Shown: positions 26,911 through 35,994, counted from the stretch's first letter. The stretch: DNA of 64,000 nt from Phocaeicola vulgatus ATCC 8482 (GCF_000012825.1 NC_009614.1:62001-126000); one strand, 5' to 3'. Notes: generated by a model from the letters alone, not told the origin. A program made the numbers and translations.

Positions 26911-28560
26911 CTAATTTTCGGGTACTTTTTTCAATAGTTCCCGTGCTTTCCGTCTCATCTGCTTGATAGCGGTAGATTGAATTTTCGGTTCTTTCTCCAA
27001 TACCGTCTGTACCATCTGCTCCAATTTGTCACACTGATAAAAAGCCGGTTCCGCATATAAATGAGCCAATAGATAATAAGGATAAATTCGTCCGGGTAAC
27101 CGATGGACAGCACGCATGAACCAATATTCCGCACTATCATAGTGCTTCATTTCCTGTTCATTTTTCCCGATAATATTTAGTATCATGGGATCGCCACTCA
27201 CTTTCAAGGCCTCTTTCAGTACCTTGTTAGACAGTTCGGGTTCATGCAGTTTATGCAAGGCATGGCCATACTCAAACATAAAGCGAGCATTCCCTTTCAT
27301 TTCTTTCTGAATTTCAGCATAACTTTCTACTGCTTGCCGGTAAGCTCCCGAGTGGTAAAACATACGGCTTTTGGTCCATTGCTTACAAGCTTCTACAGTC
27401 TTGGATTTCTGCTGATATTTACAGAAACAGCCATAGCTTCCGATTAACAATAAAACAGTAAACAAAATGCGAGGCCAAACTTTCTCTAAAGGAAGAACAC
27501 GGATACCGCAAGCTAATACTAATATAATCAAAGCCGAAACAAACGCTGGAAATTGTAGTGGATAAGAAGAAAACGCAAATACCGCTAAAGATAGCAATGC
27601 GCCGCATAGTCCATAGATGCCTTGTTTATGACCTATGTACATGCTCCCACCTAGTATCAACAACCCGATGCAAAGCACAGGTATTCCCCAGGCAATGGCT
27701 ACTTGCAGATATTCATTGAAAACATATTCGGGAGCACCTGCCACAAGTTCCTCCGTTGCCGTATAATTTCCGGCTGCAAAATAATTCTCCTGCGCTTGTC
27801 CGTAAGCAGCCGGAACACTGTTCCATCCGCATCCTGTCCATGGGTGCTCACTGACAGCTTGGGCAGCAATTTTCCACATAAACAGACGGCCGTCTGCCGA
27901 ATCCTTTTTCATTTGATAAATGCCACCCAATGCTATACCGCCCAAAATAAAGGTTACTATGGCAAAAGACACTGCCTGCTTACGATGATGCCTGATATAA
28001 TGCTGAATTTCCATCTTATAGTGCATACCACAAACATAAATGGAAGAGACCGCCGCAGCTATCCATGCCGAGCGGCTCATTCCGGCAGGCAACACACAAA
28101 GAATCAATAGCATGACAGCTAAAGCAACATAATAAGGTATGGTTTTCTTACCCTCTTTCCGCTTTAACCATTCATACAGGCAGATAGGGAATATCATGGC
28201 AAGGTAGCCTGAATAAGGACCGGGATTATAGAATGAACCGGTCAAAGCATAGAGAGAATGGTTGGAATAGGTAAAGCCATATACCTGACGGATGCCCCAC
28301 ACGGCTTCCATTCCTCCGTATAGAATAAACACCCATGAAACGACAGCCGAAAGACATTCCTTAATCCGTGCCGGAAAAAGAAATATCAACAGGGCAAAAG
28401 CTGCCGATGAAAGAACTCCACAGGCATACATCCACCGCCAGTCATCCGCCAAAATATCGGATGACAGTGAAGACGTACTACAACACACCACGCTGAGACA
28501 CAACGCAACCGGTATGCCTGCCACCAATGCTATTCCATATTTCAGCCATTTATTTTCCAT
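26911..28560 (-). CDS. O-antigen ligase-like (Wzy_C) membrane protein with TPR tail
   Basis: About 549 residues with roughly 10-12 membrane helices in the first 390. They include the motif GSFYNPGPYSGYLAM, resembling the NPN-type region of Wzy/WaaL enzymes, and a periplasmic loop with MWKIAAQAVSEHPWTGCGW. The last 150 residues form helical TPR-like repeats (RQAVESYAEIQKEM, DSAEYWFMRAVHRLPG). The family transfers or polymerises glycans on the periplasmic side; some relatives glycosylate proteins. The start at 28560 (MENKWLKY) lies 2 bases beyond the upstream stop; a longer frame from 28638 would overlap that gene and adds a non-hydrophobic extension. It is the fourth gene of the operon with signal peptidase and transglutaminases. 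Confidence 0.82.
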   Translation of the reverse strand: MENKWLKYGIALVAGIPVALCLSVVCCSTSSLSSDILADDWRWMYACGVLSSAAFALLIFLFPARIKECLSAVVSWVFILYGGMEAVWGIRQVYGFTYSNHSLYALTGSFYNPGPYSGYLAMIFPICLYEWLKRKEGKKTIPYYVALAVMLLILCVLPAGMSRSAWIAAAVSSIYVCGMHYKMEIQHYIRHHRKQAVSFAIVTFILGGIALGGIYQMKKDSADGRLFMWKIAAQAVSEHPWTGCGWNSVPAAYGQAQENYFAAGNYTATEELVAGAPEYVFNEYLQVAIAWGIPVLCIGLLILGGSMYIGHKQGIYGLCGALLSLAVFAFSSYPLQFPAFVSALIILVLACGIRVLPLEKVWPRILFTVLLLIGSYGCFCKYQQKSKTVEACKQWTKSRMFYHSGAYRQAVESYAEIQKEMKGNARFMFEYGHALHKLHEPELSNKVLKEALKVSGDPMILNIIGKNEQEMKHYDSAEYWFMRAVHRLPGRIYPYYLLAHLYAEPAFYQCDKLEQMVQTVLEKEPKIQSTAIKQMRRKARELLKKVPEN

Positions 28561-28562
28561 TT

Positions 28563-30074
28563 CTACCACCAAACTTGTTTCCCGTCTTCGTATGTAAAAA
28601 TCCGCTCTTCTTTTCCTTGAGTATGATTTTTTAACCACAATAAAGCGCCTTTAGGCACATCATCATAATGAAGTTTATTGTCGACTGCTAATTTTCGCCC
28701 TAAACTAATCCATTTCATATTCCAATAGAACAATTCATATTCATTATCGACACATATTTCATTACTATCATGTATTATTGCATTATTACTTCCATAATAT
28801 GGGTATTTACGGTAAAGTATAATACTTTCTTTTTCTGTACTAGCACACAGCTCTTTTATGGTTCCATCTTCTAAAAGAATTATAGGAAACCCTATAGGTT
28901 TATTATTCAACCGCCCATTTTGGCTGATAAATGCTAAGAAAACGATCCCCTTTCCTTCGTTTAAATAAGTTCTTATTTGATTATCTCCCCATAAAATTCC
29001 TCTCCCGACTGATTCAAACAAAACACTTCCATTCATCACCTTTGATAAAGCAACAGGAACCCAGTCATGATTATTAAAAGTACAAAGACTGATTAATTGT
29101 TTATCTTTCTGTGAAGGCACTCTAAAGGTTAAATCAGAAAGAGGCATAGCATATTCGGATGTAACGTCACATAGTGGAATATCATATTTTTTCCTATAAA
29201 TCTTAGAAATCTTGTATACAACTTCATTTTTTCCTTCAGGGCCATATCCCACTTCTATAAAATCACCAGTAGCATCTTTCACCACATTCCAACAATGCGA
29301 AGAACTCCTATTAGCCCATGCCGGAACATAATCAATAGAAGCAGGGATTCCAATGGCACGTAAAGACAAAGCTAAAAATGCCGCCATATCATCACAAGTA
29401 CCCCAACGGGTCTGTAGCATTTCAGCATAAGACTGTTTATAAGGATATTTAGTCATTCCTATATTATAACGCATTCCACCTAATTTTATGATACGAAGGG
29501 CCAATTCTCGTGGAGACATTAAAGAATCCAATAAATGACCAAACTTTTGAAAACCTTCCTCGCGCCAATTCGATAATGGCTCATGGTCTATACGGTAAGG
29601 CAAAATATAATGACAGAATTCATCAAATGAACAGTAATCTTTTATTTTTCCATTCTCCCATATTTTAAAAGCATATTCAATATTTTTTATTAAATAATCT
29701 CCCGTTATAACTTTTATATCTTCAATCTTACTAAAACCTGCCAACTGTCGTTTAGAAATAGAATCAAATCCATGCCAAATCTTAGAATATCGCACATCCC
29801 AACTTATAGGATCATTTTGTGGGATAATCTTCAAAAAGTTCTTATATCTATCCAACGAATCATAAGGGAGTATTGAATATTTACCAGGCATATTTTCAAT
29901 CAAAAAACAGGCAGCACGGTATTTCAAGCTATCATGTTTAAAATGCTTCAACACTTTTTCCAACTCCGCTTTATTATGTTTAGCCTGCTGCAAAGCAATA
30001 TCCAAATGACTTACTCCATTCGTACAAGCAGAAAGAAGAATTACAAAAACAAAATATACACCACAAACTCTCAT
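28563..30074 (-). CDS. Transglutaminase-like lipoprotein B
   Basis: A 503-residue predicted lipoprotein (lipobox LLSAC, Cys17). After an N-terminal helical domain comes a transglutaminase/papain-like core with a complete triad: Cys227 in TRWGTCDDMAAFLALSLRAIG, His260 in SSSHCWNVVKDATGD and Asp271. The C-terminal half is beta-rich. It resembles the other transglutaminase-like lipoprotein of this operon: both share the HDSLKxxAAxFLIxNMP motif and a (S/E)FDEFCxYxLPYRI-type helix. In bacteria such domains act as cysteine proteases or as acyl/peptide transferases. The stop is 2 bases before the ligase-like gene; the start is 1 base after lepB. Confidence 0.85.
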   Translation of the reverse strand: MRVCGVYFVFVILLSACTNGVSHLDIALQQAKHNKAELEKVLKHFKHDSLKYRAACFLIENMPGKYSILPYDSLDRYKNFLKIIPQNDPISWDVRYSKIWHGFDSISKRQLAGFSKIEDIKVITGDYLIKNIEYAFKIWENGKIKDYCSFDEFCHYILPYRIDHEPLSNWREEGFQKFGHLLDSLMSPRELALRIIKLGGMRYNIGMTKYPYKQSYAEMLQTRWGTCDDMAAFLALSLRAIGIPASIDYVPAWANRSSSHCWNVVKDATGDFIEVGYGPEGKNEVVYKISKIYRKKYDIPLCDVTSEYAMPLSDLTFRVPSQKDKQLISLCTFNNHDWVPVALSKVMNGSVLFESVGRGILWGDNQIRTYLNEGKGIVFLAFISQNGRLNNKPIGFPIILLEDGTIKELCASTEKESIILYRKYPYYGSNNAIIHDSNEICVDNEYELFYWNMKWISLGRKLAVDNKLHYDDVPKGALLWLKNHTQGKEERIFTYEDGKQVWW

Positions 30075-30075
30075 A

Positions 30076-30978
30076 CTACTTTATCTTTTTAAATATCCTG
30101 TCCATACGTATTTCATCCGTCACTCCATTCTTAGACTTCCATATCAATGTCGCCTTTCCTACAATATATTCCTCCGGCAAAGGCCCCCAATAGCGCGAGT
30201 CCTGAGAATTATAACAATTATCACCACCCATGAAATAATAATTGTGCATAAAAACATAATGCTCCACTTCCCGCCCATTTAAATAAAAATGTCCGTTACT
30301 TGCTATTAATTTATCTTGTTGCTCCCATTCTATAAGATTGCGATAAAGCAAATAATGTTTATCATCCATCACAATAGTATCCCCACGGGAAGGAAGATAA
30401 AAAGGACCAAAATCTTTAATACTCCATTTTAAGATGGTATCACCGGGATAAGCAAAAAAACAATTTTCCTGTATCATTTTCTCCACATTCCTCGGTTTCT
30501 CCAAAAAATGCGCCAAACTGTTTTGTGAAACTATATTTCCTAATTCCTTATCATAACCTCTGACCCTATATCGGGTGTCCCTTATTTCAACAGTATCACC
30601 CGGCAATGCGATACACCTCTTTACATAATAAAGCATCAGGTTAAACCCTATACTGTCCCATCGTTCCGGATAAGGGAAATTAAAGACCAATACCTCATTG
30701 CGTTGAAATTCACTGAATCCCTTCAAACGATCGATGTGTAGCGGCTTATGTTGCCGGGCATCACCAAGGCTGAATATACGTGGTCCTTTCAACATTTTAT
30801 TGACAAGCACATAGTCACCCGGTATCAGAACCGGCTCCATGGAGTCAGAAGGTATGGCAAATGAGGCAAAAACAAATATCTGTAATAACAACCAAATAAT
30901 CATCATTAACAAACTCCCTCCGGTCACACAAACCAGCAAGTTATATAAAACGCCTATGTATTTCTTTATATACCTCAT
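30076..30978 (-). CDS. lepB: Signal peptidase I, accessory copy
   Basis: A 300-residue inner-membrane S26-family protease. One N-terminal membrane helix (about 18-40) leads into FAIPSDSMEPVLIPGDYVLV with the nucleophile Ser46. The general base is Lys120 in YYVKRCIALPGDTVEI. The C-terminal box reads GGDNCYNSQDSRYWGPLP. It cleaves signal peptides from exported proteins. It is embedded between two transglutaminase-like lipoprotein genes with gaps of 8 and 1 bases, so it looks dedicated to this locus. I infer it is not the cell's main signal peptidase; that needs the whole genome to confirm. Confidence 0.9.
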   Translation of the reverse strand: MRYIKKYIGVLYNLLVCVTGGSLLMMIIWLLLQIFVFASFAIPSDSMEPVLIPGDYVLVNKMLKGPRIFSLGDARQHKPLHIDRLKGFSEFQRNEVLVFNFPYPERWDSIGFNLMLYYVKRCIALPGDTVEIRDTRYRVRGYDKELGNIVSQNSLAHFLEKPRNVEKMIQENCFFAYPGDTILKWSIKDFGPFYLPSRGDTIVMDDKHYLLYRNLIEWEQQDKLIASNGHFYLNGREVEHYVFMHNYYFMGGDNCYNSQDSRYWGPLPEEYIVGKATLIWKSKNGVTDEIRMDRIFKKIK

Positions 30979-30986
30979 TTTAAATC

Positions 30987-32903
30987 TTAAAAGGTTGGAA
31001 ATTTCTGCCGCCCGTTCTGCATAAAGAAAATATGTTCTTCACGCCCACGGGTCAGATCGCGCAACCAGAACAATGCATTGTCCGGCACAATCCAGTCCAA
31101 ACAGGTAGTATCAGCCCGCTGTTTTCCCAAACTCTTCCATCCTTCAGTACCGGCATGACAGAATAACTCATAAGTATCACCCGGAGAAATAAAATTGTCG
31201 TCATTCCGGGGCATATACTCCAGACAATCTATTACTGAAGCCCCACCCAAATCAACAACAACCTCCCCTCCTTTGTCTAAAGACAAATAATAAGAAAGAG
31301 GATCACCATCCGCCACATGCTTTGCCAGCACATGTATATTTCCTTTTTCCGTAGGACTCCCCCAAACCGCTATCGGAGAAACAGCCTTTCCATTGGCATA
31401 AAATGTCATTTCTGCCAATTCCGCATATTTATCATTGTCAGCCTTATATCTTATGTAACGGCACTTAACCGGCTTATTCAGGAAGATTCTATTCCTTGCT
31501 ATCACGGGAGTATCCGCTATCTCATATAATCTCTTTCCATCTTCAAAGTCTTTCGTCATACTTCCCTCAAAAGTACCTCCCACCACATGGCTCATAAAGC
31601 TGCGCAACCAACCATATACCGGATATTTTCTATACAAACGAACCTTTACTGTTTTCTCCCAATCCGGAAGAAACGTATTTATTTCTCCACCTGCAAACCA
31701 AAAGGGGAAGCCGGAAGGATAATAATTGCCTTTGGTATATTTCATGGGAAGATATACCAGTTCCGATTCTAGATTAGGTATTTCCATCTTGCCGCTTGCC
31801 GAACGTGCACAGGCACAACTCCACCAATGCGCTTCGTGGAAATGGGCCAGATAACAAACCTCATCATCAGGAATACCGGTAAGTATGCGTAACGTATCCG
31901 GATAATATGCATAACTGACATCTTTCATATAAGGGTGATAGAATAAAAGCGGCATTGATTTCCAATCATCTCCCAGATGTGCTGCCTTTTCTTCTTGAAA
32001 ACCATACATGGGCCTGTAAACCTTGCCACGTTTATACCCTCCCGTATCCCTACTCCCCCTTACAGCCTCCGAAGCTATATACCAAATAGGTACATCGCGC
32101 CCTGTCGTGTCACGAACAACATTCCACACATGTCCCCCTCTGGCATCCGTATCTTCCATACAAGGAATGCCGACAGCCCGAAATGCATAAGTCACTATAT
32201 CCGCCGCATCCACGCAACTACCATATCGATGGCTGAATAAATATCTGGGACCGATATGAGGCAGTTCAAAGTCTTCACAATAAATAAAGACAGGTTCTTG
32301 TAGATGCCTGCTTACCAAATTCGCGGCCTCCACCACATCACTGCCTTTATATATGGAATCTAATAAATATCCATATTTCTTTTCATAAAGTTCACGCCAT
32401 TCTTCCAGCGGTTCATCCCCTATACGATAAGGCAACAAGTATTCACAAAAATCTTCAAATGAAAGAGAACGGTTCCATGGACGTTTCTGCCAATTATCAA
32501 AAGCACGGTCTATATTGTCTATCAAGTATTCGGCTGTGATAATATGGGCATCATATATTTTAGGAAGATTACGATAGGTATAATGCCCCCAACGTCTGGC
32601 ATAAGTCTGGTCTATTTGTCCGAAAGGACTATAATAAGTACGTACACGCTTCACACTATCCATTTCACCTCCCTGTTGGTAGGAATAGCAATGAGGCATA
32701 TTCCGTATCAAAAATTTAGCCGCTTCCAATTTTAAAGAATCATAGGTATAATGCTGAAGCAGTATCTCCAATTCCAAACGATTAGAAGTAGCAAAATCTA
32801 AAGCATGTTTCAATTGTTTCTGCTCAAAAGAAGAGTGGGCACAAGAGATACATACTAATGAAAAAAGGACAAGGAGTCTTGCTAAGAACATAATATTATT
32901 CAT
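30987..32903 (-). CDS. Transglutaminase-like lipoprotein A
   Basis: A 638-residue predicted lipoprotein (lipobox VCISC, Cys21). The transglutaminase-like core has Cys230 in HRYGSCVDAADIVTYAFRAVG, His258 in GGHVWNVVRDTTGRD and Asp270. The C-terminal part (about 480-620) looks like a discoidin/F5-8C-type beta-sandwich: KPVKCRYIRYKADNDKYAELAE, then VVVDLGGASVIDCLEYMPR. It is the first gene of the four-gene operon and a longer paralogue of transglutaminase-like protein B. A start at 32891 is also possible. The extra sandwich domain may bind glycan or surface polymer. Confidence 0.85.
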   Translation of the reverse strand: MNNIMFLARLLVLFSLVCISCAHSSFEQKQLKHALDFATSNRLELEILLQHYTYDSLKLEAAKFLIRNMPHCYSYQQGGEMDSVKRVRTYYSPFGQIDQTYARRWGHYTYRNLPKIYDAHIITAEYLIDNIDRAFDNWQKRPWNRSLSFEDFCEYLLPYRIGDEPLEEWRELYEKKYGYLLDSIYKGSDVVEAANLVSRHLQEPVFIYCEDFELPHIGPRYLFSHRYGSCVDAADIVTYAFRAVGIPCMEDTDARGGHVWNVVRDTTGRDVPIWYIASEAVRGSRDTGGYKRGKVYRPMYGFQEEKAAHLGDDWKSMPLLFYHPYMKDVSYAYYPDTLRILTGIPDDEVCYLAHFHEAHWWSCACARSASGKMEIPNLESELVYLPMKYTKGNYYPSGFPFWFAGGEINTFLPDWEKTVKVRLYRKYPVYGWLRSFMSHVVGGTFEGSMTKDFEDGKRLYEIADTPVIARNRIFLNKPVKCRYIRYKADNDKYAELAEMTFYANGKAVSPIAVWGSPTEKGNIHVLAKHVADGDPLSYYLSLDKGGEVVVDLGGASVIDCLEYMPRNDDNFISPGDTYELFCHAGTEGWKSLGKQRADTTCLDWIVPDNALFWLRDLTRGREEHIFFMQNGRQKFPTF

Positions 32904-33170
32904 TTGTTAATTTGGTGGAATAGTATAATTTACCCCTGCGAAAACATAAATTAAAACTAAACTCAAAACACACCTTATTCTTCCCGCTATCTGATACAAT
33001 CTAAAACACAGGAATTAAATTATGTACCTGAGTAAAACTACATTTCAACCAGTCTGAAGAATCAGACTCAATTGATATTTTTAGTTTCAATAATTAGTTA
33101 CTTCATCTTATTTTCAGAAAAGGAGAGAATAAGGATTCACACTTACAATAAAATAAAGATACTATATTTG

Positions 33171-34265
33171 TCATCGTACTTTACTAAATAGTTCATTAAA
33201 TTCAAGTGCTACTACAGAAGGATTTAAATTTTCCTCAAAGGATTCCACATCCTTATTTTCCCATATATACCCCAAACAATATAATTTATTATCATTAGAC
33301 AAATACTGAGTATTAAACAAATAGGATTCTGCAGAAATTCCACCATCAATTTTGATGATAACTTCCTCTTGCAAATTCTTACTAATAATCCAATAATAAA
33401 CCTCTGGGATTCGTTCACCTTCATTGTTCAATAAAACATTTAAAAATATATAATCATGATTTTCCAGATAATTTATAATAGATGCATAGTTAGAACGCTG
33501 CAATTCTTCTATAACTTCCATGCCCGATAATTCATGTAATTTCTTAGGCAGCTTATAATTAGGAAAGTCCATAGCATATGATAAGTCCAATTTCCCATTT
33601 TCTATCGTATACAAATCATGATTTAGCGACTCATGAAACGTCAACCATTCTCCATTTCTTCCAAAATTATTCTCTACCATCGGAAGCATATTAGACTTTT
33701 GATGAAGATAATATGCCACATTGGCGATATTTTCATCTGTACAAATCATTTTAGCATCGCCATACGTGGTGTTGTTACCTACATAAAACCAATAATTCTG
33801 CCTATCATCTATGGCAAAAGAAAACGCAGGATAAGTAACCTCCTTCTTGTCTAAGAAATCTCCCCCAAAAGTATAACAAAAAATTCCTCCATCTGATAGG
33901 ACCTCTAAAACTTTACTTTTCTGATTAACAACGACATCATAGACGCTAGTATATTCACCAGGGCCATTTCCCCTGTGTCCGATATAACCGGAAAACTGTC
34001 CATCACTAGTAAAGCTAAGTATAGATGATTCTGAATTTTTTGAATATACAATCCAACCACTGTCAACTTTAATTATAGATGAATTACGATCGACCATACT
34101 AGAATCTGAAAAACTGAGAACGGTTATATCCTTACTCAAAGTCAATTTGCTTTGCTCAAGTGTGATTGCTTCAGTTTTATTAAAAATATAATCAAATGTT
34201 TTTTTATGTTTTACACTACATGAAACAAAAAGAAATGGGAAAAATATTAATATCAACTTTTTCAT
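33171..34265 (-). CDS. Six-bladed beta-propeller lipoprotein
   Basis: A 364-residue predicted lipoprotein (signal MKKLILIFFPFLFVS, then Cys16). The body is a repeated beta-strand protein with the blade pattern SFTSDGQFSGYIGHRGNGPGEY that marks Bacteroidetes six-bladed propeller (BF3164/TolB-like) lipoproteins. The G(x)GPGE(Y/S) motif is shared with the second propeller at 38-39 kb. Ligand unknown. It lies 88 bases downstream of an 82-residue NVEALA gene on the same strand and is probably co-transcribed with it. Confidence 0.75.
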   Translation of the reverse strand: MKKLILIFFPFLFVSCSVKHKKTFDYIFNKTEAITLEQSKLTLSKDITVLSFSDSSMVDRNSSIIKVDSGWIVYSKNSESSILSFTSDGQFSGYIGHRGNGPGEYTSVYDVVVNQKSKVLEVLSDGGIFCYTFGGDFLDKKEVTYPAFSFAIDDRQNYWFYVGNNTTYGDAKMICTDENIANVAYYLHQKSNMLPMVENNFGRNGEWLTFHESLNHDLYTIENGKLDLSYAMDFPNYKLPKKLHELSGMEVIEELQRSNYASIINYLENHDYIFLNVLLNNEGERIPEVYYWIISKNLQEEVIIKIDGGISAESYLFNTQYLSNDNKLYCLGYIWENKDVESFEENLNPSVVALEFNELFSKVR

Positions 34266-34353
34266 TATATAGAATTTAAAGTTAAAATAAGCTCCAATCC
34301 AATGGAGTATATGAATTGGAGCTGTTTCAAATTTATATCATAATACTCTCATT

Positions 34354-34602
34354 TTATCTGCACGGCCTTCGACAACTTTCTGCAGTTCGTCTTGAAGTAC
34401 ACATATAATTCATGTTTAATGGTGCACAATACCCCATAGTTTGGTATCTATTTGTTGTCGAAGATTCACCACTAGCCAACGCTTCCACATTAGCCAAAGC
34501 CAAATCAGACATTACATCCGATTGCTGAGCATTATACACATTCATTCCTGCTATCAAAGCAAACGCAACAACCAAAGTTGCCTTCAAAATATTCTTCTTC
34601 AT
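34354..34602 (-). CDS. NVEALA-family precursor peptide, 82 residues
   Basis: A small exported-type protein: basic start MKKNILKATLVV, hydrophobic segment to about residue 24, then the family core ALANVEALASGE. The tail has four Cys and many Arg (C at GYCAP, YMCTS, ESCRR, RPCR). The NVEALA motif followed by A-x-G-E recalls leader peptides cleaved at small residues. I infer a secreted, possibly disulfide-bonded peptide. It is followed by the propeller lipoprotein. A -7 box (TATTTTTG, 34679-34686) lies upstream. Confidence 0.8.
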   Translation of the reverse strand: MKKNILKATLVVAFALIAGMNVYNAQQSDVMSDLALANVEALASGESSTTNRYQTMGYCAPLNMNYMCTSRRTAESCRRPCR

Positions 34603-34678
34603 CTTATTTCTAGTAAAAAAAATTATTATTATTCATATTTTCATCTTATTCTCGGAAAGAACTCCACCGCAGAAAAAA

Positions 34679-34686
34679 CAAAAATA
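34679..34686 (-). promoter_or_regulatory. Candidate -7 box (TATTTTTG) for the 82-residue NVEALA gene
   Basis: An exact TAnnTTTG match on the minus strand, about 77 bases before the ATG. The 11-bp-phased half-sites found at the other two promoters of this region are not present here. Confidence 0.5.
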
Positions 34687-34764
34687 CCGCTTGCTTATTC
34701 TGATTATTTACACTACTTTTACATCGGACTTAACCTCCTTTTCTTTTAGGAGAGAGCCACAGGG

Positions 34765-34807
34765 TGGAAAGAATCGACTTTCGGCAAAGAAAATGAATTT
34801 CTTTCCA
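34765..34807 (-). terminator. Possible terminator hairpin after the DUF1573 lipoprotein gene
   Basis: TGGAAAGAA (34765-34773) pairs with TTCTTTCCA (34799-34807), a 9-bp stem with a 25-nt loop, 37 bases after the stop codon. The long loop and lack of a T tract make this weak. Confidence 0.35.
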
Positions 34808-34843
34808 TCCGCTTTTTACTCCCATTGATTCATACTTCATCCT

Positions 34844-35710
34844 TTATTCAGCATTCCCCGTTACCTTCAAACGAAGTGGAGAATTATCTGCATTGCAATA
34901 AATGGTAACCGTCTTACTGAAATGCTCAGCCTTTTCGGCTTCATAAATCACGGTCAGTTCCGCTTTTTCTCCCGGACGAACACCCTCCTTATTATAGTTT
35001 ACCTTGGTACATCCACAGGAAGTGATGACATCGTATATCACCAGTACATGCTGTCCCGTATTGGTCAGTGTGAACTTGCGTTCCTGCTTCTCCGACTGAG
35101 GAAATGAACCGAAGTCTATGCTTGTTACGTCCAGACTGACTTTCGTTATCGGTGTTTCCGCTTTTACAACTTCACCACCTGTCAATACTTTCAAATAAAG
35201 TTCCTTCACCTTTGGATTGTGAACAGGATTGCCTATAGCCGCCACCCTGTTGTCTTTATCCAATAGAAATGTCTGGAAAGTCATTTCATCCGGAAAGTGG
35301 TTCAATCGGTTAAAATCGTCCTTTTCATCGAAACAAACAGGATAGACAAATGCATCACGACGGGTAATATAACGCAGTTCTTTCATATCTTTCGGATGGA
35401 AATAGAAGACAAAGGGAACCGGACGGTTCAACGTTGAATCAACTTCCTGCATAAACAGCTTCCAGCGAAGCAATTGTAACTTACAACTAGTACAGCCTAC
35501 AGAATCGATATAAGTCACTACCTTATAATCCGCATCCGCTAAAGAAAAGTCCACTGTATCCTTCCCTTGAATAGTAAAAAAGGAATGGGCAGGAAAGAGA
35601 ATTTCTTTCCCTTCCCATTCCTCAACCAAACGAGCGATTTTATCTTTTTCTGATTCCTTGCAGGAGGAAAAAAGAGCAAAAACACATAGTAATAGACAAA
35701 GGTATCTCAT
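34844..35710 (-). CDS. Lipoprotein with thioredoxin-like CxxC segment and DUF1573 domain
   Basis: A 288-residue predicted lipoprotein (Cys17 after LCVFALFSS). The N-terminal half has a thioredoxin-like strand and VGCTSCKLQLLRW with a CxxC at Cys73/Cys76. The C-terminal 95 residues are a DUF1573 immunoglobulin-like domain (IDFGSFPQSEKQERKFTLTN, then TSCGCTKVNYN). Its start is 3 bases after the stop of the 73-residue NVEALA gene, so the two form an operon. I infer a redox or binding partner for the Cys-containing peptide; not demonstrated. Confidence 0.8.
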   Translation of the reverse strand: MRYLCLLLCVFALFSSCKESEKDKIARLVEEWEGKEILFPAHSFFTIQGKDTVDFSLADADYKVVTYIDSVGCTSCKLQLLRWKLFMQEVDSTLNRPVPFVFYFHPKDMKELRYITRRDAFVYPVCFDEKDDFNRLNHFPDEMTFQTFLLDKDNRVAAIGNPVHNPKVKELYLKVLTGGEVVKAETPITKVSLDVTSIDFGSFPQSEKQERKFTLTNTGQHVLVIYDVITSCGCTKVNYNKEGVRPGEKAELTVIYEAEKAEHFSKTVTIYCNADNSPLRLKVTGNAE

Positions 35711-35713
35711 TGA

Positions 35714-35935
35714 TTAATCCAAGCCAAAAGGTCTAATTACGCACTCTACTTTTTCTCCAGTACTGCAAGTCACATTCCCACTACCCAGACATATATCACG
35801 TCCAAATTCTCCTGCAGCCAATGCTTCCACATTATCTAAAAGAAACTCACTCTCTACCGGCTTTCCGGATTGCTTTTCCCAAGCCATTACCGCCATTAGC
35901 ATAACAACGGTAAATAATACAAATACTTTTTTCAT
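35714..35935 (-). CDS. NVEALA-family precursor peptide, 73 residues
   Basis: A small exported-type protein: hydrophobic N-terminus MKKVFVLFTVVMLMAVMAW, then FLLDNVEALAAGE, then a tail with three Cys (DICLG, VTCST, VECVI). It is the first gene of a two-gene operon with the DUF1573/CxxC lipoprotein. Its promoter region carries four TTAAG half-sites in 11-bp phase at 35995-36032. The divergent neighbour is the membrane winged-helix protein. Motif order matches the 82-residue homologue, but the tails differ almost completely. Confidence 0.8.
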   Translation of the reverse strand: MKKVFVLFTVVMLMAVMAWEKQSGKPVESEFLLDNVEALAAGEFGRDICLGSGNVTCSTGEKVECVIRPFGLD

Positions 35936-35954
35936 TGGTTTATCATTTTTTGTG

Positions 35955-35962
35955 TGAAGGTA
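35955..35962 (-). promoter_or_regulatory. -7-like box (TACCTTCA) for the 73-residue NVEALA gene
   Basis: TACCTTCA is a weak match to TAnnTTTG about 20 bases before the ATG. It lies 32 bases from the nearest phased half-site, the same spacing as at the propeller gene at 39 kb. A weak box is expected for an activated promoter. Confidence 0.4.
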
Positions 35963-35994
35963 GAGAACATCTATCGGGCACGCAAATTTTTTCC

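Noticed and set aside
32972..32982. Single ACCTTATTCTT upstream of the transglutaminase operon as a third regulator site
   Set aside because: Only one copy, no 11-bp partner, and the distance to any -7-like box does not match the other two promoters.
33051..33068. AGTCTGA/TCAGACT hairpin as terminator of the propeller gene
   Set aside because: A 7-bp stem more than 100 bases downstream of the stop with no T tract on that strand.
33163..33170. Plus-strand TATATTTG as a promoter antisense to the propeller gene
   Set aside because: It fits the -7 pattern but no plus-strand gene follows, and such 8-mers are frequent by chance here.
34687..34743. CTTA words upstream of the 82-residue NVEALA gene as an operator array
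   Set aside because: The words are not in 11-bp phase and do not match the 32-nt spacing.
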